Part shown: positions 7,897 to 14,479 of the stretch, in pieces
How positions within the stretch are numbered: the stretch's first letter is position 1
How the letters are laid out: every line of letters begins with the position of its first letter
Assembly: GCA_000806015.1 (NCBI GenBank)
Contig: JWKY01000011.1
Span: 1 to 43,745, forward strand
DNA length: 43,745 bases
Source: an archaeon GW2011_AR19
GTDB lineage: Archaea > Nanobdellota > Nanobdellia > Pacearchaeales > GW2011-AR1
Direction: 5' to 3'
Program-made: the position numbers and the translations under genes
The notes under the pieces: model-generated
The model's input: the letters and a program-made list of their open reading frames with translations, nothing else
Database searches by the model: none
What the model was told of the DNA's origin: nothing

Positions 7897-8676
7897 GTGA
7901 ACCGAAAGATATTTAATAAAATTAATTTTAATAAAAAAATGATTAATGCTTTTCTTAAAGAGGTAATTGTTTATGTTGCAGGAAAACCTGCAGAAAACAT
8001 TACAGAAATCTTATCTACAAAAAAACATGTAAATGAATTTTTAATTGCTAAGAAGATCGATTTAACAATTAATCAAACCAGGAATATTCTTTACAAAATT
8101 TCTGATAATGGTTTGGTTTCTTCAATTAGAAAAAAAGATAATAAAAAAGGATGGTATACTTATTTCTGGAAAATTGAAAATTTAAAATCTTTGGAATTCT
8201 TAAAACAAGTTTTACTAAAACAAATTGAACAAATAAATAATCATATAAAAAGCAGAGAATCAAAACAATTTTATATTTGTGAGAGGTGCAATATTGAATT
8301 GACTGAAGAAAAAGCTCTGCTGCACAATTTTACCTGCGATGAATGCGGGGATGTTTTTAAGATTAAAGATAATTTTAAGTTACTTAGAGAATTTAAAAAA
8401 AATTTGGAAAAACTTAAAAATAAAATTTATTTAATTGATCAGGAAATTGAAAAAGAGAAAGGAAAAATAGAAAAACAAAAAGTTGTAGAAGGGAAAAAAT
8501 TGGATAAAGAAAAAGCTAAAGAAACAATAAAAAAGGGATTAGCAAGGAAAAAACTTGCAGAAATGAACCTTAAAAATAAAAAAGCTACTCTTAAAAAACC
8601 CAAGAAAAAGAAATCCTTTAAACAGAAAAAAAACCTCCCAAGCGTGGTCGGTTTAAAGAATAAAAAAAGGAGATGA
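7897..8676 (+). CDS. tfe: Transcription factor E alpha subunit
   Basis: Archaeal general transcription factor that helps open the promoter with TBP/TFB/RNA polymerase. Residues about 15-100 form the winged helix, and a four-cysteine zinc ribbon follows (C128, C131, C147, C150, in YICERCNIEL...FTCDECG). The start is a GTG; a TATA-like TTTTTAAATT centred near 7870 puts the transcript start right at it. After a coiled-coil segment the protein carries an unusual tail of about 80 residues, very rich in lysine (KKPKKKKSFKQKK), not part of the standard domain and perhaps nucleic-acid binding. The rhomboid gene follows after 9 nt. Confidence 0.9.
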   Translation: MNRKIFNKINFNKKMINAFLKEVIVYVAGKPAENITEILSTKKHVNEFLIAKKIDLTINQTRNILYKISDNGLVSSIRKKDNKKGWYTYFWKIENLKSLEFLKQVLLKQIEQINNHIKSRESKQFYICERCNIELTEEKALLHNFTCDECGDVFKIKDNFKLLREFKKNLEKLKNKIYLIDQEIEKEKGKIEKQKVVEGKKLDKEKAKETIKKGLARKKLAEMNLKNKKATLKKPKKKKSFKQKKNLPSVVGLKNKKRR

Positions 8677-8685
8677 ATGCTTTAA

Positions 8686-9366
8686 ATGAAGAATTATCAA
8701 TCTGATTTAGGCGGAAAAAAAGGTTTCTTTTCAAGTTTAAGCATTAACACGATTTTAATTTTACTTACGATTCTCATGTTTTTTGTATTTAGTCTTTTGA
8801 TTAAATTTAATCTTTTAACCATTGAAGATGTTGCCCTTAAACCTTCTAATATTTTTCAGGGAAAATATCTCTGGACATTTTTAACAAGCATGTTTATGCA
8901 TGGCGGATTTTTTCATCTTTTTGTTAACATGCTTTCTTTATTTTTTCTGGGAACTTTTCTTCAGAGAATTTTAGGTTCAAAAAGATATTTATGGTTTTAT
9001 TTAATTTCAGGAATTTTTGCCGGTTTATTTTTTGCATTTCTTAGTTTAATTCCTGTTCAATTTTTTTCCACTGGTTTTGATGCTCTTGCAGTTGGCGCTT
9101 CAGGAGCTCTTTTTGGATTAATTGGTTTAATGATGCTGTTGACCCCCAATCTTCCCGTTTACATTATGTTTATTCCAATTCCAATAAAAATTAAATATGC
9201 TGCTCCGGGAATGCTTGTTTTATTATGGTTTATTTCTGTTACAGGAAATATCCCAATAGGAAATACAGCCCATCTTGGAGGATTAATTGCAGGATTAGTT
9301 TACGGACTTTATTTAAGAAACAGATACAAAAATAAAATTAAAATGGTGGGGAAGTATTTTAGTTAA
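8686..9366 (+). CDS. Rhomboid intramembrane serine protease
   Basis: A six-to-seven-helix membrane protease that cleaves substrates within the membrane. The catalytic dyad is intact: GASGALFG places Ser139 and NTAHLGGL places His196, with Asn81 in the HLFVNMLSL segment as the usual oxyanion residue. Length 226 is normal for a minimal rhomboid. The gene follows tfe closely, with GGAG upstream of its ATG, so it is probably co-transcribed. Substrates cannot be told from the sequence. Confidence 0.92.
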   Translation: MKNYQSDLGGKKGFFSSLSINTILILLTILMFFVFSLLIKFNLLTIEDVALKPSNIFQGKYLWTFLTSMFMHGGFFHLFVNMLSLFFLGTFLQRILGSKRYLWFYLISGIFAGLFFAFLSLIPVQFFSTGFDALAVGASGALFGLIGLMMLLTPNLPVYIMFIPIPIKIKYAAPGMLVLLWFISVTGNIPIGNTAHLGGLIAGLVYGLYLRNRYKNKIKMVGKYFS

Positions 9367-9376
9367 ATGAAAAAAA

Positions 9377-9646
9377 TTAGTTTAATTTCAGAATTTCTTT
9401 TAATATTTCTTTTCCATAATTAGAAAGAAGATATAATTTGCCTTTATTTGCTTTTGGAGTTAAACAGATGATTGTTTTTTTAGATAATAGTTCTTTTAAT
9501 GTTTTACTTATATGTGTTTTGTTTATGTTTAGTTCTTTACTTATCTTTGTGGGTGTTTTTGGGTCTTTTAATGATTCTAAAACTCTTTTTCTATAACTGC
9601 TAGAAATAATGAAACTGACTTCTTCCCATTTAGTTGCCTTATTCAT
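9377..9646 (-). CDS. Winged-helix transcriptional regulator
   Basis: An 89-residue ArsR/MarR-like winged helix: SYRKRVLESLKD, then the helix-turn-helix KISKELNINKTHISKTLKEL and a wing (CLTPKANKGKLYLLS). It has no ligand domain. It is divergent from the secreted protein gene at 9735, and the 88-bp gap between them holds two copies of ATGGTTAC, so it probably controls that gene and itself. The target is inferred from position only. Confidence 0.85.
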   Translation of the reverse strand: MNKATKWEEVSFIISSSYRKRVLESLKDPKTPTKISKELNINKTHISKTLKELLSKKTIICLTPKANKGKLYLLSNYGKEILKEILKLN

Positions 9647-9651
9647 ACAAG

Positions 9652-9707
9652 ATGGTTACAGAAATTCTTATAAAGGGTTATTTACATTATAATTATAATA
9701 TGGTTAC
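9652..9707. promoter_or_regulatory. Paired ATGGTTAC repeats in a divergent promoter region
   Basis: ATGGTTAC occurs at 9652-9659 and again at 9700-9707 in the same orientation, one near each gene start of the divergent pair. TATA-like stretches (CTTATAAAGG, TTATAATTATAAT) lie between them. These are candidate binding sites for the adjacent winged-helix protein. A strong Shine-Dalgarno sequence AAGGAGGT sits just before the ATG at 9735, unlike the mostly leaderless neighbours. Confidence 0.45.
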
Positions 9708-9734
9708 CTTTTATACAAATGTAAGGAGGTAAAA

Positions 9735-10607
9735 ATGAAAAATAAAAATTTAATTTTTGGAATGTTGTTAGTTGGTGTTTTAATGATTTCATTAGTTAGC
9801 GCTGGGATTACTAGCTATGCCATAACTGATTTAAAAACAGGAAGAACTGCAGTCGCTGGAGATGTTAATGTTAAGATATTAGATGTTTCTCGTAGTGGAG
9901 TAGCAAGTGTTCAGGTTACAAATACTCAAACAGGAGCAACAGAGCGTGTTGCCGTAACCGAAGGCGGAACCGCATTAACCAAATTTGGAGAAGTTAGTGT
10001 AGGGGCAGTAACTCCCTCTAGTCTTTTTAGAAAAGCAAATGTTGAGAGTATTACAGTTACTCCAACAACAACTCAAATAGTTACTTCTCAAGATGCAGAA
10101 GAATGCTCTAATAACTGTCAAGCATTTACAGAAAGATATAGACTTGACGAAGGTGAAACTATTAACATACAAGGAAATATAATTGGCATTGATTTCATAG
10201 ATGCTGATAGTGTTAAATTAAATGTTAATGGTCAACCAACAGAGTTGTTCTCTGAAAATCAATGGTTTGAATTAAGCAATAGCCAAATTGTAGAAGTTGA
10301 AGATATTCATAGACTTGAAGTTGGTGGACAAATTGGATGGGTAGTTCTTGGTTTAAAAGGATATAAACTTGACGAGGGTGAGACAATTACTTTACAAGGA
10401 AATTCAGTCAGTATTGATTTTATTGATGCTGATGAGGTTAGACTTGATGTCAATAATCAACTTACCAATTTATTAATTAAAGATAATACATTTGAGTTAA
10501 ATAATAACCAAATTGCAGTTGTTGGAAAGATTGCTAAACTTGAAGTTGGTGGAACAACGGGATATGTTAGAATTGATTTAGCTTCTTGCTATTTCCCTTA
10601 TTTCTAA
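9735..10607 (+). CDS. Secreted protein with two tandem beta-rich repeats
   Basis: A signal peptide (LIFGMLLVGVLMISLVSAG, residues 6-24) directs the 290-residue product outside the membrane. After an N-terminal domain of about 110 residues come two homologous repeats of about 70 residues, each opening with Y(R/K)LDEGETI and containing DFIDAD, LNVN/LDVN and LEVGG. The tail ends in SCYFPYF. The repeats look like a beta-sandwich of surface proteins, but I cannot name the family. It is divergent from a HTH regulator, has a strong ribosome binding site, and is followed by a T-rich terminator and the duplicated 61-bp leader. Confidence 0.8.
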   Translation: MKNKNLIFGMLLVGVLMISLVSAGITSYAITDLKTGRTAVAGDVNVKILDVSRSGVASVQVTNTQTGATERVAVTEGGTALTKFGEVSVGAVTPSSLFRKANVESITVTPTTTQIVTSQDAEECSNNCQAFTERYRLDEGETINIQGNIIGIDFIDADSVKLNVNGQPTELFSENQWFELSNSQIVEVEDIHRLEVGGQIGWVVLGLKGYKLDEGETITLQGNSVSIDFIDADEVRLDVNNQLTNLLIKDNTFELNNNQIAVVGKIAKLEVGGTTGYVRIDLASCYFPYF

Positions 10608-10636
10608 CTTTAATTTTTTTTCTTTCTTTTTCTTTC

Positions 10637-10697
10637 TTTTTTATTTTTAAATTTCCAAAGAATTTTTAAACAACTAAAGATTTAGTTCATCATGGCA
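10637..10697 (+). repeat. 61-bp duplicated leader/promoter, copy 2
   Basis: Matches 159-219 at 60 of 61 positions and, like that copy, ends with the first two codons ATGGCA. The TATA-like TTTTTAAA is at 10663-10670, about 25 nt before the start codon at 10692. A similar T/C-rich tract precedes both copies. Confidence 0.85.
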
Positions 10698-11297
10698 AAG
10701 AGGAAAAAACCAAAGAAAAAATTTAGTTTAAAAAAAGAATATCAAAATAGTTTGAATTTTCTTAAAGAATCAAAAAAATTTATTTGGATAGTCATTGGAA
10801 TTTTTTTGGCTTTTGCGCTGATTGGTTTTTTTATTCCTGTTCCGGATGTTATTTCAAAACAAATTTTTGAATTTATAAAAGAGATATTTGGAAAAACCGA
10901 AAACATGTCGCAAGGGCAATTAATCAAATTCATCTTTTTGAATAATATTCAAGGCAGTTTTTTAGGAATGGTTTTTGGAGTTTTTCTGGGAATTTTTCCT
11001 GTAATTTCTACAATTGCAAACGGGTATCTTCTTGGTTTTGTTGCTAATTTTGCTATTCAGGAAAACGGAATTTTTTCTTTGTGGAGAATTCTTCCGCATG
11101 GAATTTTTGAACTCCCTGCCGTTTTCATTTCTTTTGCATTGGGATTAAGAATTGGAGCAAGCATTTTTAGTAAGAAAAAATTCAGGAAATTTAATGAAAC
11201 ATTTATTTCTTGTTTAAAAGTATTTGTTTTAATAATAATTCCTTTATTAATTATTGCAGCAATTATTGAAGGGACTTTAATCTTTTTAGGAGCTTGA
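10692..11297 (+). CDS. SpoIIM-family membrane protein
   Basis: A 201-residue polytopic protein with a lysine-rich N-terminus and four to five hydrophobic segments. The stretches FLNNIQGSFLGMVFG, GIFPVISTIANGYLLG and LPHGIFELPAVFISFALGLRIG are the signature of the SpoIIM/DUF95 family, common in archaea with unknown function. The last helix ends with IEGTLIFLGA, as in relatives. Its promoter and first codons are a copy of those of leuS. Confidence 0.85.
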   Translation: MAKRKKPKKKFSLKKEYQNSLNFLKESKKFIWIVIGIFLAFALIGFFIPVPDVISKQIFEFIKEIFGKTENMSQGQLIKFIFLNNIQGSFLGMVFGVFLGIFPVISTIANGYLLGFVANFAIQENGIFSLWRILPHGIFELPAVFISFALGLRIGASIFSKKKFRKFNETFISCLKVFVLIIIPLLIIAAIIEGTLIFLGA

Positions 11298-11310
11298 TTA
11301 TCTTTTTGGT

Positions 11311-11493
11311 TTAATCTTTCAAATCACTAAGTCCCAAGATCACAAGAAGCAACCCGATTAAAAGAATTCCCCAGACAATTCCACCTTTAAGGAGCTGTAA
11401 AGCTGCTTGGCCCCAACTAGGCGCAACTGCCCAACCGAAAATTCCTACAGCTAAAAGAATCAAACCAAATAAAATTGAAACGAATTTATTCAT
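11311..11493 (-). CDS. Small two-helix membrane protein, 60 aa
   Basis: Two hydrophobic helices (FVSILFGLILLAVGIFGWAV and GGIVWGILLIGLLLVILGL) joined by a short polar loop, with a charged SDLKD tail. I have no name for it; small proteins of this shape are frequent in DPANN genomes. A TATA-like TTTTAAAT lies about 25 nt upstream of the ATG on the minus strand. The gene converges with the SpoIIM-like gene. Confidence 0.65.
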   Translation of the reverse strand: MNKFVSILFGLILLAVGIFGWAVAPSWGQAALQLLKGGIVWGILLIGLLLVILGLSDLKD

Positions 11494-11540
11494 TGTATAA
11501 TTTTAAGATATTTTTAATTTAAAAGCTTTTTGCTTCTTTA

Positions 11541-12063
11541 GACCCTATTGAAAATCTTTTTTTTATATTTCGTTTTGAATTCAAATCTACTCCCGACCAA
11601 ACTCGCGCCCACGATTTGTATTGATATTAAATATTAAAAGTTTGTCAAATCGTAAACGCTCGCACTCATTGATTAATAAAAGATAAGTTACCTTCCGTGA
11701 AGTCGCTCTACTCCCGACCCCACTCAGTTATTAATTAGTTATTCATATAATTATTTTGTCTTCCGTGAAGTCGCTCGCCCACTAACAAACTCGTCTTTCA
11801 GACGAGACCCTACTCGCACCCTCGCTCGGGTTTTTCAAATTTGCCTTCGGGAGAATATCTCGCGAAAGTACTCGCCCTTTATCTTTATAATGGATTTCCA
11901 AAAAAATTACGAATTCAAAACCCCTCCCGACCTAACTCTCAAGACCACTCGTGATTTTTACTTTTCGCTTCGCAAATATTATCTCGTGAACTTGTTCGGC
12001 ACGGCTTATTTATTTTTCTTTTTAGTTACTGCCTACCACGAAGTCGCTCGTTTCAATAGAGCC
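11541..12063. repeat. Composite palindromic element, copy 2
   Basis: This fills the 615-bp gap before the deoxyhypusine synthase gene. The left part (CCCTATTGAAAATC, T-tract, GTTTTGAATTC at 11572-11582) and the right part (CGCCCTTTATCTTTATAAT, ACGAATTCAAAAC to 11921) parallel the two sides of the copy at 34918. A further 140 bp follows before TTTCAATAGAGCC (12051-12063), an imperfect complement of the left end. Inside are two exact copies of CTTCCGTGAAGTCGCTC (11692-11708, 11760-11776), a relative at 12037-12050, a perfect hairpin CTCGTCTTTCAGACGAG (11790-11806), and the pair ACGATTTG/CAAATCGT (11611-11618, 11646-11653). The open frame at 11890-12072 is made of this repeat and is not a gene. 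Confidence 0.7.
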
Positions 12064-12108
12064 ATTATTTGAGATATATTTTTATAATGGTTTTTTGTAG
12101 TTTAATTT

Positions 12109-13125
12109 ATGGAAATTAAAAAACTAAAAGATTCTGGAAAGGATAAGTCAAACATTGCAAGAAAAAATATTTTAAGAAAAAGCAAAGAAATTAAGGGAAT
12201 TCCAATCAGAGGTTATGACTTTGATAATGGAATTAATTATGAAGAAATTATAAAAAGCTATTCTTCAACAGGAGCGCAGGCAAGCAACTTGGGAAAAGCG
12301 ATAGAAATCATAAATGAAATGATTAAAGAAAATGCCTTTATCTTTTTTGGATATACTTCAAGCATGGTAAGTTCTGGGTTGAGGGAAATTTTTAGATGGC
12401 TTGTCAAACACAAAAAAATAAATGTAATTGTCACAACCGCAGGAGGAGTTGAAGAAGACATTATCAAATGCCTGGGGGATTTTTATCTTGGAGATTTCAG
12501 GGCTTCTGGAGCAGAGCTAAGAAAAAAAGGAATAAACAGAATTGGAAATATCTATGCTGCAAACAACCGCTATATAGAGTTTGAAGAATTTTTCCAGCCG
12601 TTATTAAAAGAATTATATGATGAACAAAAACAAACAGGAAAAATAATTTCTGCTTCTGAAATAGTTTGGAAGCTTGGAGAAAAAATTAATGACGAAAAAA
12701 GCATCTGCTATTGGGCTTGGAAAAACAAAATTAAAATCTACTGCCCTGCAATTACTGACGGAGCTTTAGGAGACAATATTTATTTTTTTAAATCAAAAAA
12801 TCCGGAATTCAAAATTGATATTACAGAGGATATAGTTGAACTTAATAATTCCACAATTGGATTAAAAAAATCAGGAGTTATTTTATTGGGAATCGGAGTC
12901 ATAAAACATTCTATTTTGAATGCAAATATGTTTAGAAATGGCGCAGATTATGCAGTTTATGTTAATGAAGCAGAAGAACATAATGCAAGTGATGCAGGCG
13001 CTTTGCCGGAAGAAGCGATTTCCTGGGGGAAAATTTTACCTAAAGCAAAACATGTAAAAGTTTTTGGGGACGCGACAATTATTTTTCCTCTTATTGTGGC
13101 GAGCACTTTCGCAAGACAAAATTAA
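12109..13125 (+). CDS. dys: Deoxyhypusine synthase
   Basis: Transfers the aminobutyl group of spermidine, with NAD, to a lysine of translation factor aIF5A, the first step of hypusine formation. NAD-binding blocks are visible (FFGYTSSMVSSGLRE, VTTAGGVEEDIIKCLG), and the C-terminal active site NASDAGALPEEAISWGK places the catalytic lysine at 308. Length 338 is normal. The ATG at 12109 has a TATA-like TTTATAATG about 24 nt upstream. The attC-like site of the gene cassette begins 16 bp after its stop. Confidence 0.93.
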   Translation: MEIKKLKDSGKDKSNIARKNILRKSKEIKGIPIRGYDFDNGINYEEIIKSYSSTGAQASNLGKAIEIINEMIKENAFIFFGYTSSMVSSGLREIFRWLVKHKKINVIVTTAGGVEEDIIKCLGDFYLGDFRASGAELRKKGINRIGNIYAANNRYIEFEEFFQPLLKELYDEQKQTGKIISASEIVWKLGEKINDEKSICYWAWKNKIKIYCPAITDGALGDNIYFFKSKNPEFKIDITEDIVELNNSTIGLKKSGVILLGIGVIKHSILNANMFRNGADYAVYVNEAEEHNASDAGALPEEAISWGKILPKAKHVKVFGDATIIFPLIVASTFARQN

Positions 13126-13141
13126 AAAAATAAATAAAAAA

Positions 13142-13275
13142 GCGCCCAACAGCACATTGCCGCAAGTGGCGGTGCAGTGAGTTATTGAATCTTTGTATAT
13201 TTAATTTATTTTTGTGCTGGCGATAATTAAGTAATTTTAATTCGCCACCAGCGGCAATCTGCAAATGTTAGCAGC
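13142..13275 (+). other. attC-like integron site A
   Basis: The left end GCGCCCAAC (13142-13150, containing RYYYAAC) opens a long imperfect palindrome: ATTGCCGC and TGGCG pair with CGCCA and GCGGCAAT on the right, around a loop of roughly 70 nt. The right end is GTTAGCAGC (13267-13275). The two ends of this site do not match each other; instead each is complementary to an end of site B, which is the pattern left by integron recombination. The loop contains AATCTTTG. Confidence 0.75.
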
Positions 13276-13513
13276 AATTTTTAGGACAATGAACGGGCTT
13301 CGGACAATTCTCATTTACGGTTTGACACGACAGAAACAAATTGACTTTATCAAACGTAGGGACAATTCTTTCTGCGGGACAAATTTTTCCAAACTTTCCG
13401 ACAAACAAGTAATAGAAATTGCCCTCTCCGTTGACAGAAAACTCCAAGCCGACAGACAAGCAAAAAAATTGCCTGCTTCGTTGACAACTTTTTCAACAGC
13501 GGACAGTGACTGA
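13265..13513 (+). CDS. Possible cassette ORF, 82 aa
   Basis: An open frame starts inside the end of attC-like site A and runs 82 codons. The central part (KLSDKQVIEIALSVDRKLQ) looks helical and protein-like, but the base composition and repeated GACA words also fit a non-coding spacer. It would converge with the two minus-strand genes. I do not recognise it and treat it as doubtful; a start at the ATG at 13289 is equally possible. Confidence 0.25.
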   Translation: MLAAIFRTMNGLRTILIYGLTRQKQIDFIKRRDNSFCGTNFSKLSDKQVIEIALSVDRKLQADRQAKKLPASLTTFSTADSD

Positions 13514-13540
13514 CACAGATAAGAAAATTATTTAGAAAAA

Positions 13541-13774
13541 TTAATTTTTAGAAACGGCTTTTTTTAGTTTGAACATCAAAGGAGGAAATTCTCGTGCAGC
13601 TCTCCCTGCCAAGCTGTTTTCAAGTTCTGCTATCTCTATGAGGGCTTTATATGCTTCATTATTTTTCCCTTCAAAATAATTCATCGCTTCGTTAATATCT
13701 GTATGGATGTTTCTCCACTCAAAAGTAACTTTCTGAACTTTCTGGACAATTTTCCAATCTTTTTTATCTATCAT
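13541..13774 (-). CDS. Cassette gene, small hypothetical protein, 77 aa
   Basis: A soluble helical protein beginning MIDKKDWKIVQKVQKVTFEW. I do not recognise the family. Its ATG lies one base after the stop of the upstream cassette gene, so the two form an operon. Codon use is less A/T-biased than that of the host genes. Small unknown proteins encoded in pairs are typical cargo of gene cassettes, often defence or toxin-antitoxin functions, but nothing here identifies one. Confidence 0.6.
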   Translation of the reverse strand: MIDKKDWKIVQKVQKVTFEWRNIHTDINEAMNYFEGKNNEAYKALIEIAELENSLAGRAAREFPPLMFKLKKAVSKN

Positions 13775-13775
13775 T

Positions 13776-13991
13776 CTACCCTTTCCACTCGAAAGGGATG
13801 TGATTATTTATAAGTATTGGTTTTGAACGAACTCCTTTGTCAAAAAGTATTTCATCATTTAGATGTTCGCCAATTCTGTTATCATCATCGGTTCTAACTC
13901 TAAATAACAATTTTACTTCATCCACCTTTAGAATATCGTGGACAAATCCTGGTCCAACATTAAATTCTTTACTGAATCCTGAGTTTTTCAT
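13776..13991 (-). CDS. Cassette gene, small hypothetical protein, 71 aa
   Basis: A soluble beta-rich protein (MKNSGFSKEFNVGPGFVHDI, then DEVKLLFRVRTDDDNRIGEH). No family is recognised. It is the first gene of the cassette operon; the upstream region carries a TTG-N19-TAnnTTTG promoter of Bacteroidetes type and no Shine-Dalgarno sequence, which is also usual in that phylum. No TATA box is evident where an archaeal promoter should be, so expression in this host is uncertain. Confidence 0.6.
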   Translation of the reverse strand: MKNSGFSKEFNVGPGFVHDILKVDEVKLLFRVRTDDDNRIGEHLNDEILFDKGVRSKPILINNHIPFEWKG

Positions 13992-14042
13992 AGTTTTTTG
14001 GTTTTAAATTGTTAAAAAACTAATTGGTTAATTATCACGGCA

Positions 14043-14072
14043 CAAAAATATAGATAAAAAACCAAATGGCAA
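14043..14072 (-). promoter_or_regulatory. Bacteroidetes-type promoter of the cassette genes
   Basis: On the minus strand TTG (14070-14072) is followed after 19 nt by TATTTTTG (14043-14050), matching the TTG-N19-TAnnTTTG pattern of Bacteroidetes. The predicted transcript start lies about 45 nt before the first cassette gene. The match is by eye and short motifs can arise by chance. Confidence 0.45.
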
Positions 14073-14157
14073 TAACATTCTTGACAAAGTTATTAACGAT
14101 TAACGGAAAGTTATTAACACATTATAGCTTACTGACACGGACAAAAAGAAAAAAACT

Positions 14158-14292
14158 GCTGCTAACAAGGGCTTGCTGCAATGGCTGGTGACGAGTAAAT
14201 TTGTATCTTTGCACTGTTCAATTATTTTTGTATGTAGGACAGAGACGAGCATTTAATACGCCACTGACAGCAAGCCCCAGAACGTTGGGTGC
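14158..14292 (+). other. attC-like integron site B
   Basis: Begins GCTGCTAAC (14158-14166) and ends GTTGGGTGC (14284-14292, a full GTTRRRY core). Inside, GGGCTTGCTG pairs perfectly with CAGCAAGCCC, and TGGC with GCCA. The loop contains TATCTTTG. The ends pair with the ends of site A rather than with each other. The layout also resembles the 30136 site. Confidence 0.75.
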
Positions 14293-14414
14293 ACATTTTG
14301 ACTTTAGACAGAAAAACAAATTCCTCAAATTGCAAATTATTAACTTTTATAAGCAACCGTTATAATATTATAACAGATGTTAGGAAAAAATAACGGACAT
14401 ATATAAATTATAAA

Positions 14415-14468
14415 ATGCTAACCGAAACCCAAATCAACCAAATTAAAGAAAATCAAAGATTTTCATGA
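14415..14468 (+). other. Duplicated first codons of the DHH gene (17-codon mini-ORF)
   Basis: ATG at 14415 opens MLTETQINQIKENQRFS and stops at 14466-14468. The first 12 codons closely copy those of the real gene at 14480 (MLNEIQISQIKE), and the DNA is nearly identical over about 39 bp. It is either a decayed tandem duplication or a small upstream ORF whose stop overlaps an ATG at 14465. Confidence 0.6.
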
Positions 14469-14479
14469 ATTCGTCTAAA

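Larger units (their letters stand above)
13268..14284. mobile_element. Integron-type gene cassette, 1,017 bp
   Basis: The segment begins TTAGCAGC, directly after the G of GTT in site A, and ends at the G of GTT in site B. Its own attC would therefore have been GCTGCTAAC ... GTTAGCAGC, a perfect 9-bp match, and removing the cassette would restore GCGCCCAAC ... GTTGGGTGC at the receiving site, 9 pairs with one wobble. That is the expected product of cassette insertion between G and TT. It carries two minus-strand genes, a doubtful plus-strand frame, and a Bacteroidetes-like promoter. No integrase gene is in the window. Confidence 0.75.

Noticed and set aside
11890-12072. Open frame of 60 codons before the dys gene
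   Set aside because: It is made of the composite palindromic element, including one of its repeated CACGAAGTCGCTCG words, and has no protein-like pattern.
13142-13275. attC-like sites as tRNA-like or rho-independent terminator structures
   Set aside because: They do not fold as tRNA, have no T-tract at the end, and the exchanged arms of two sites fit integron logic much better.
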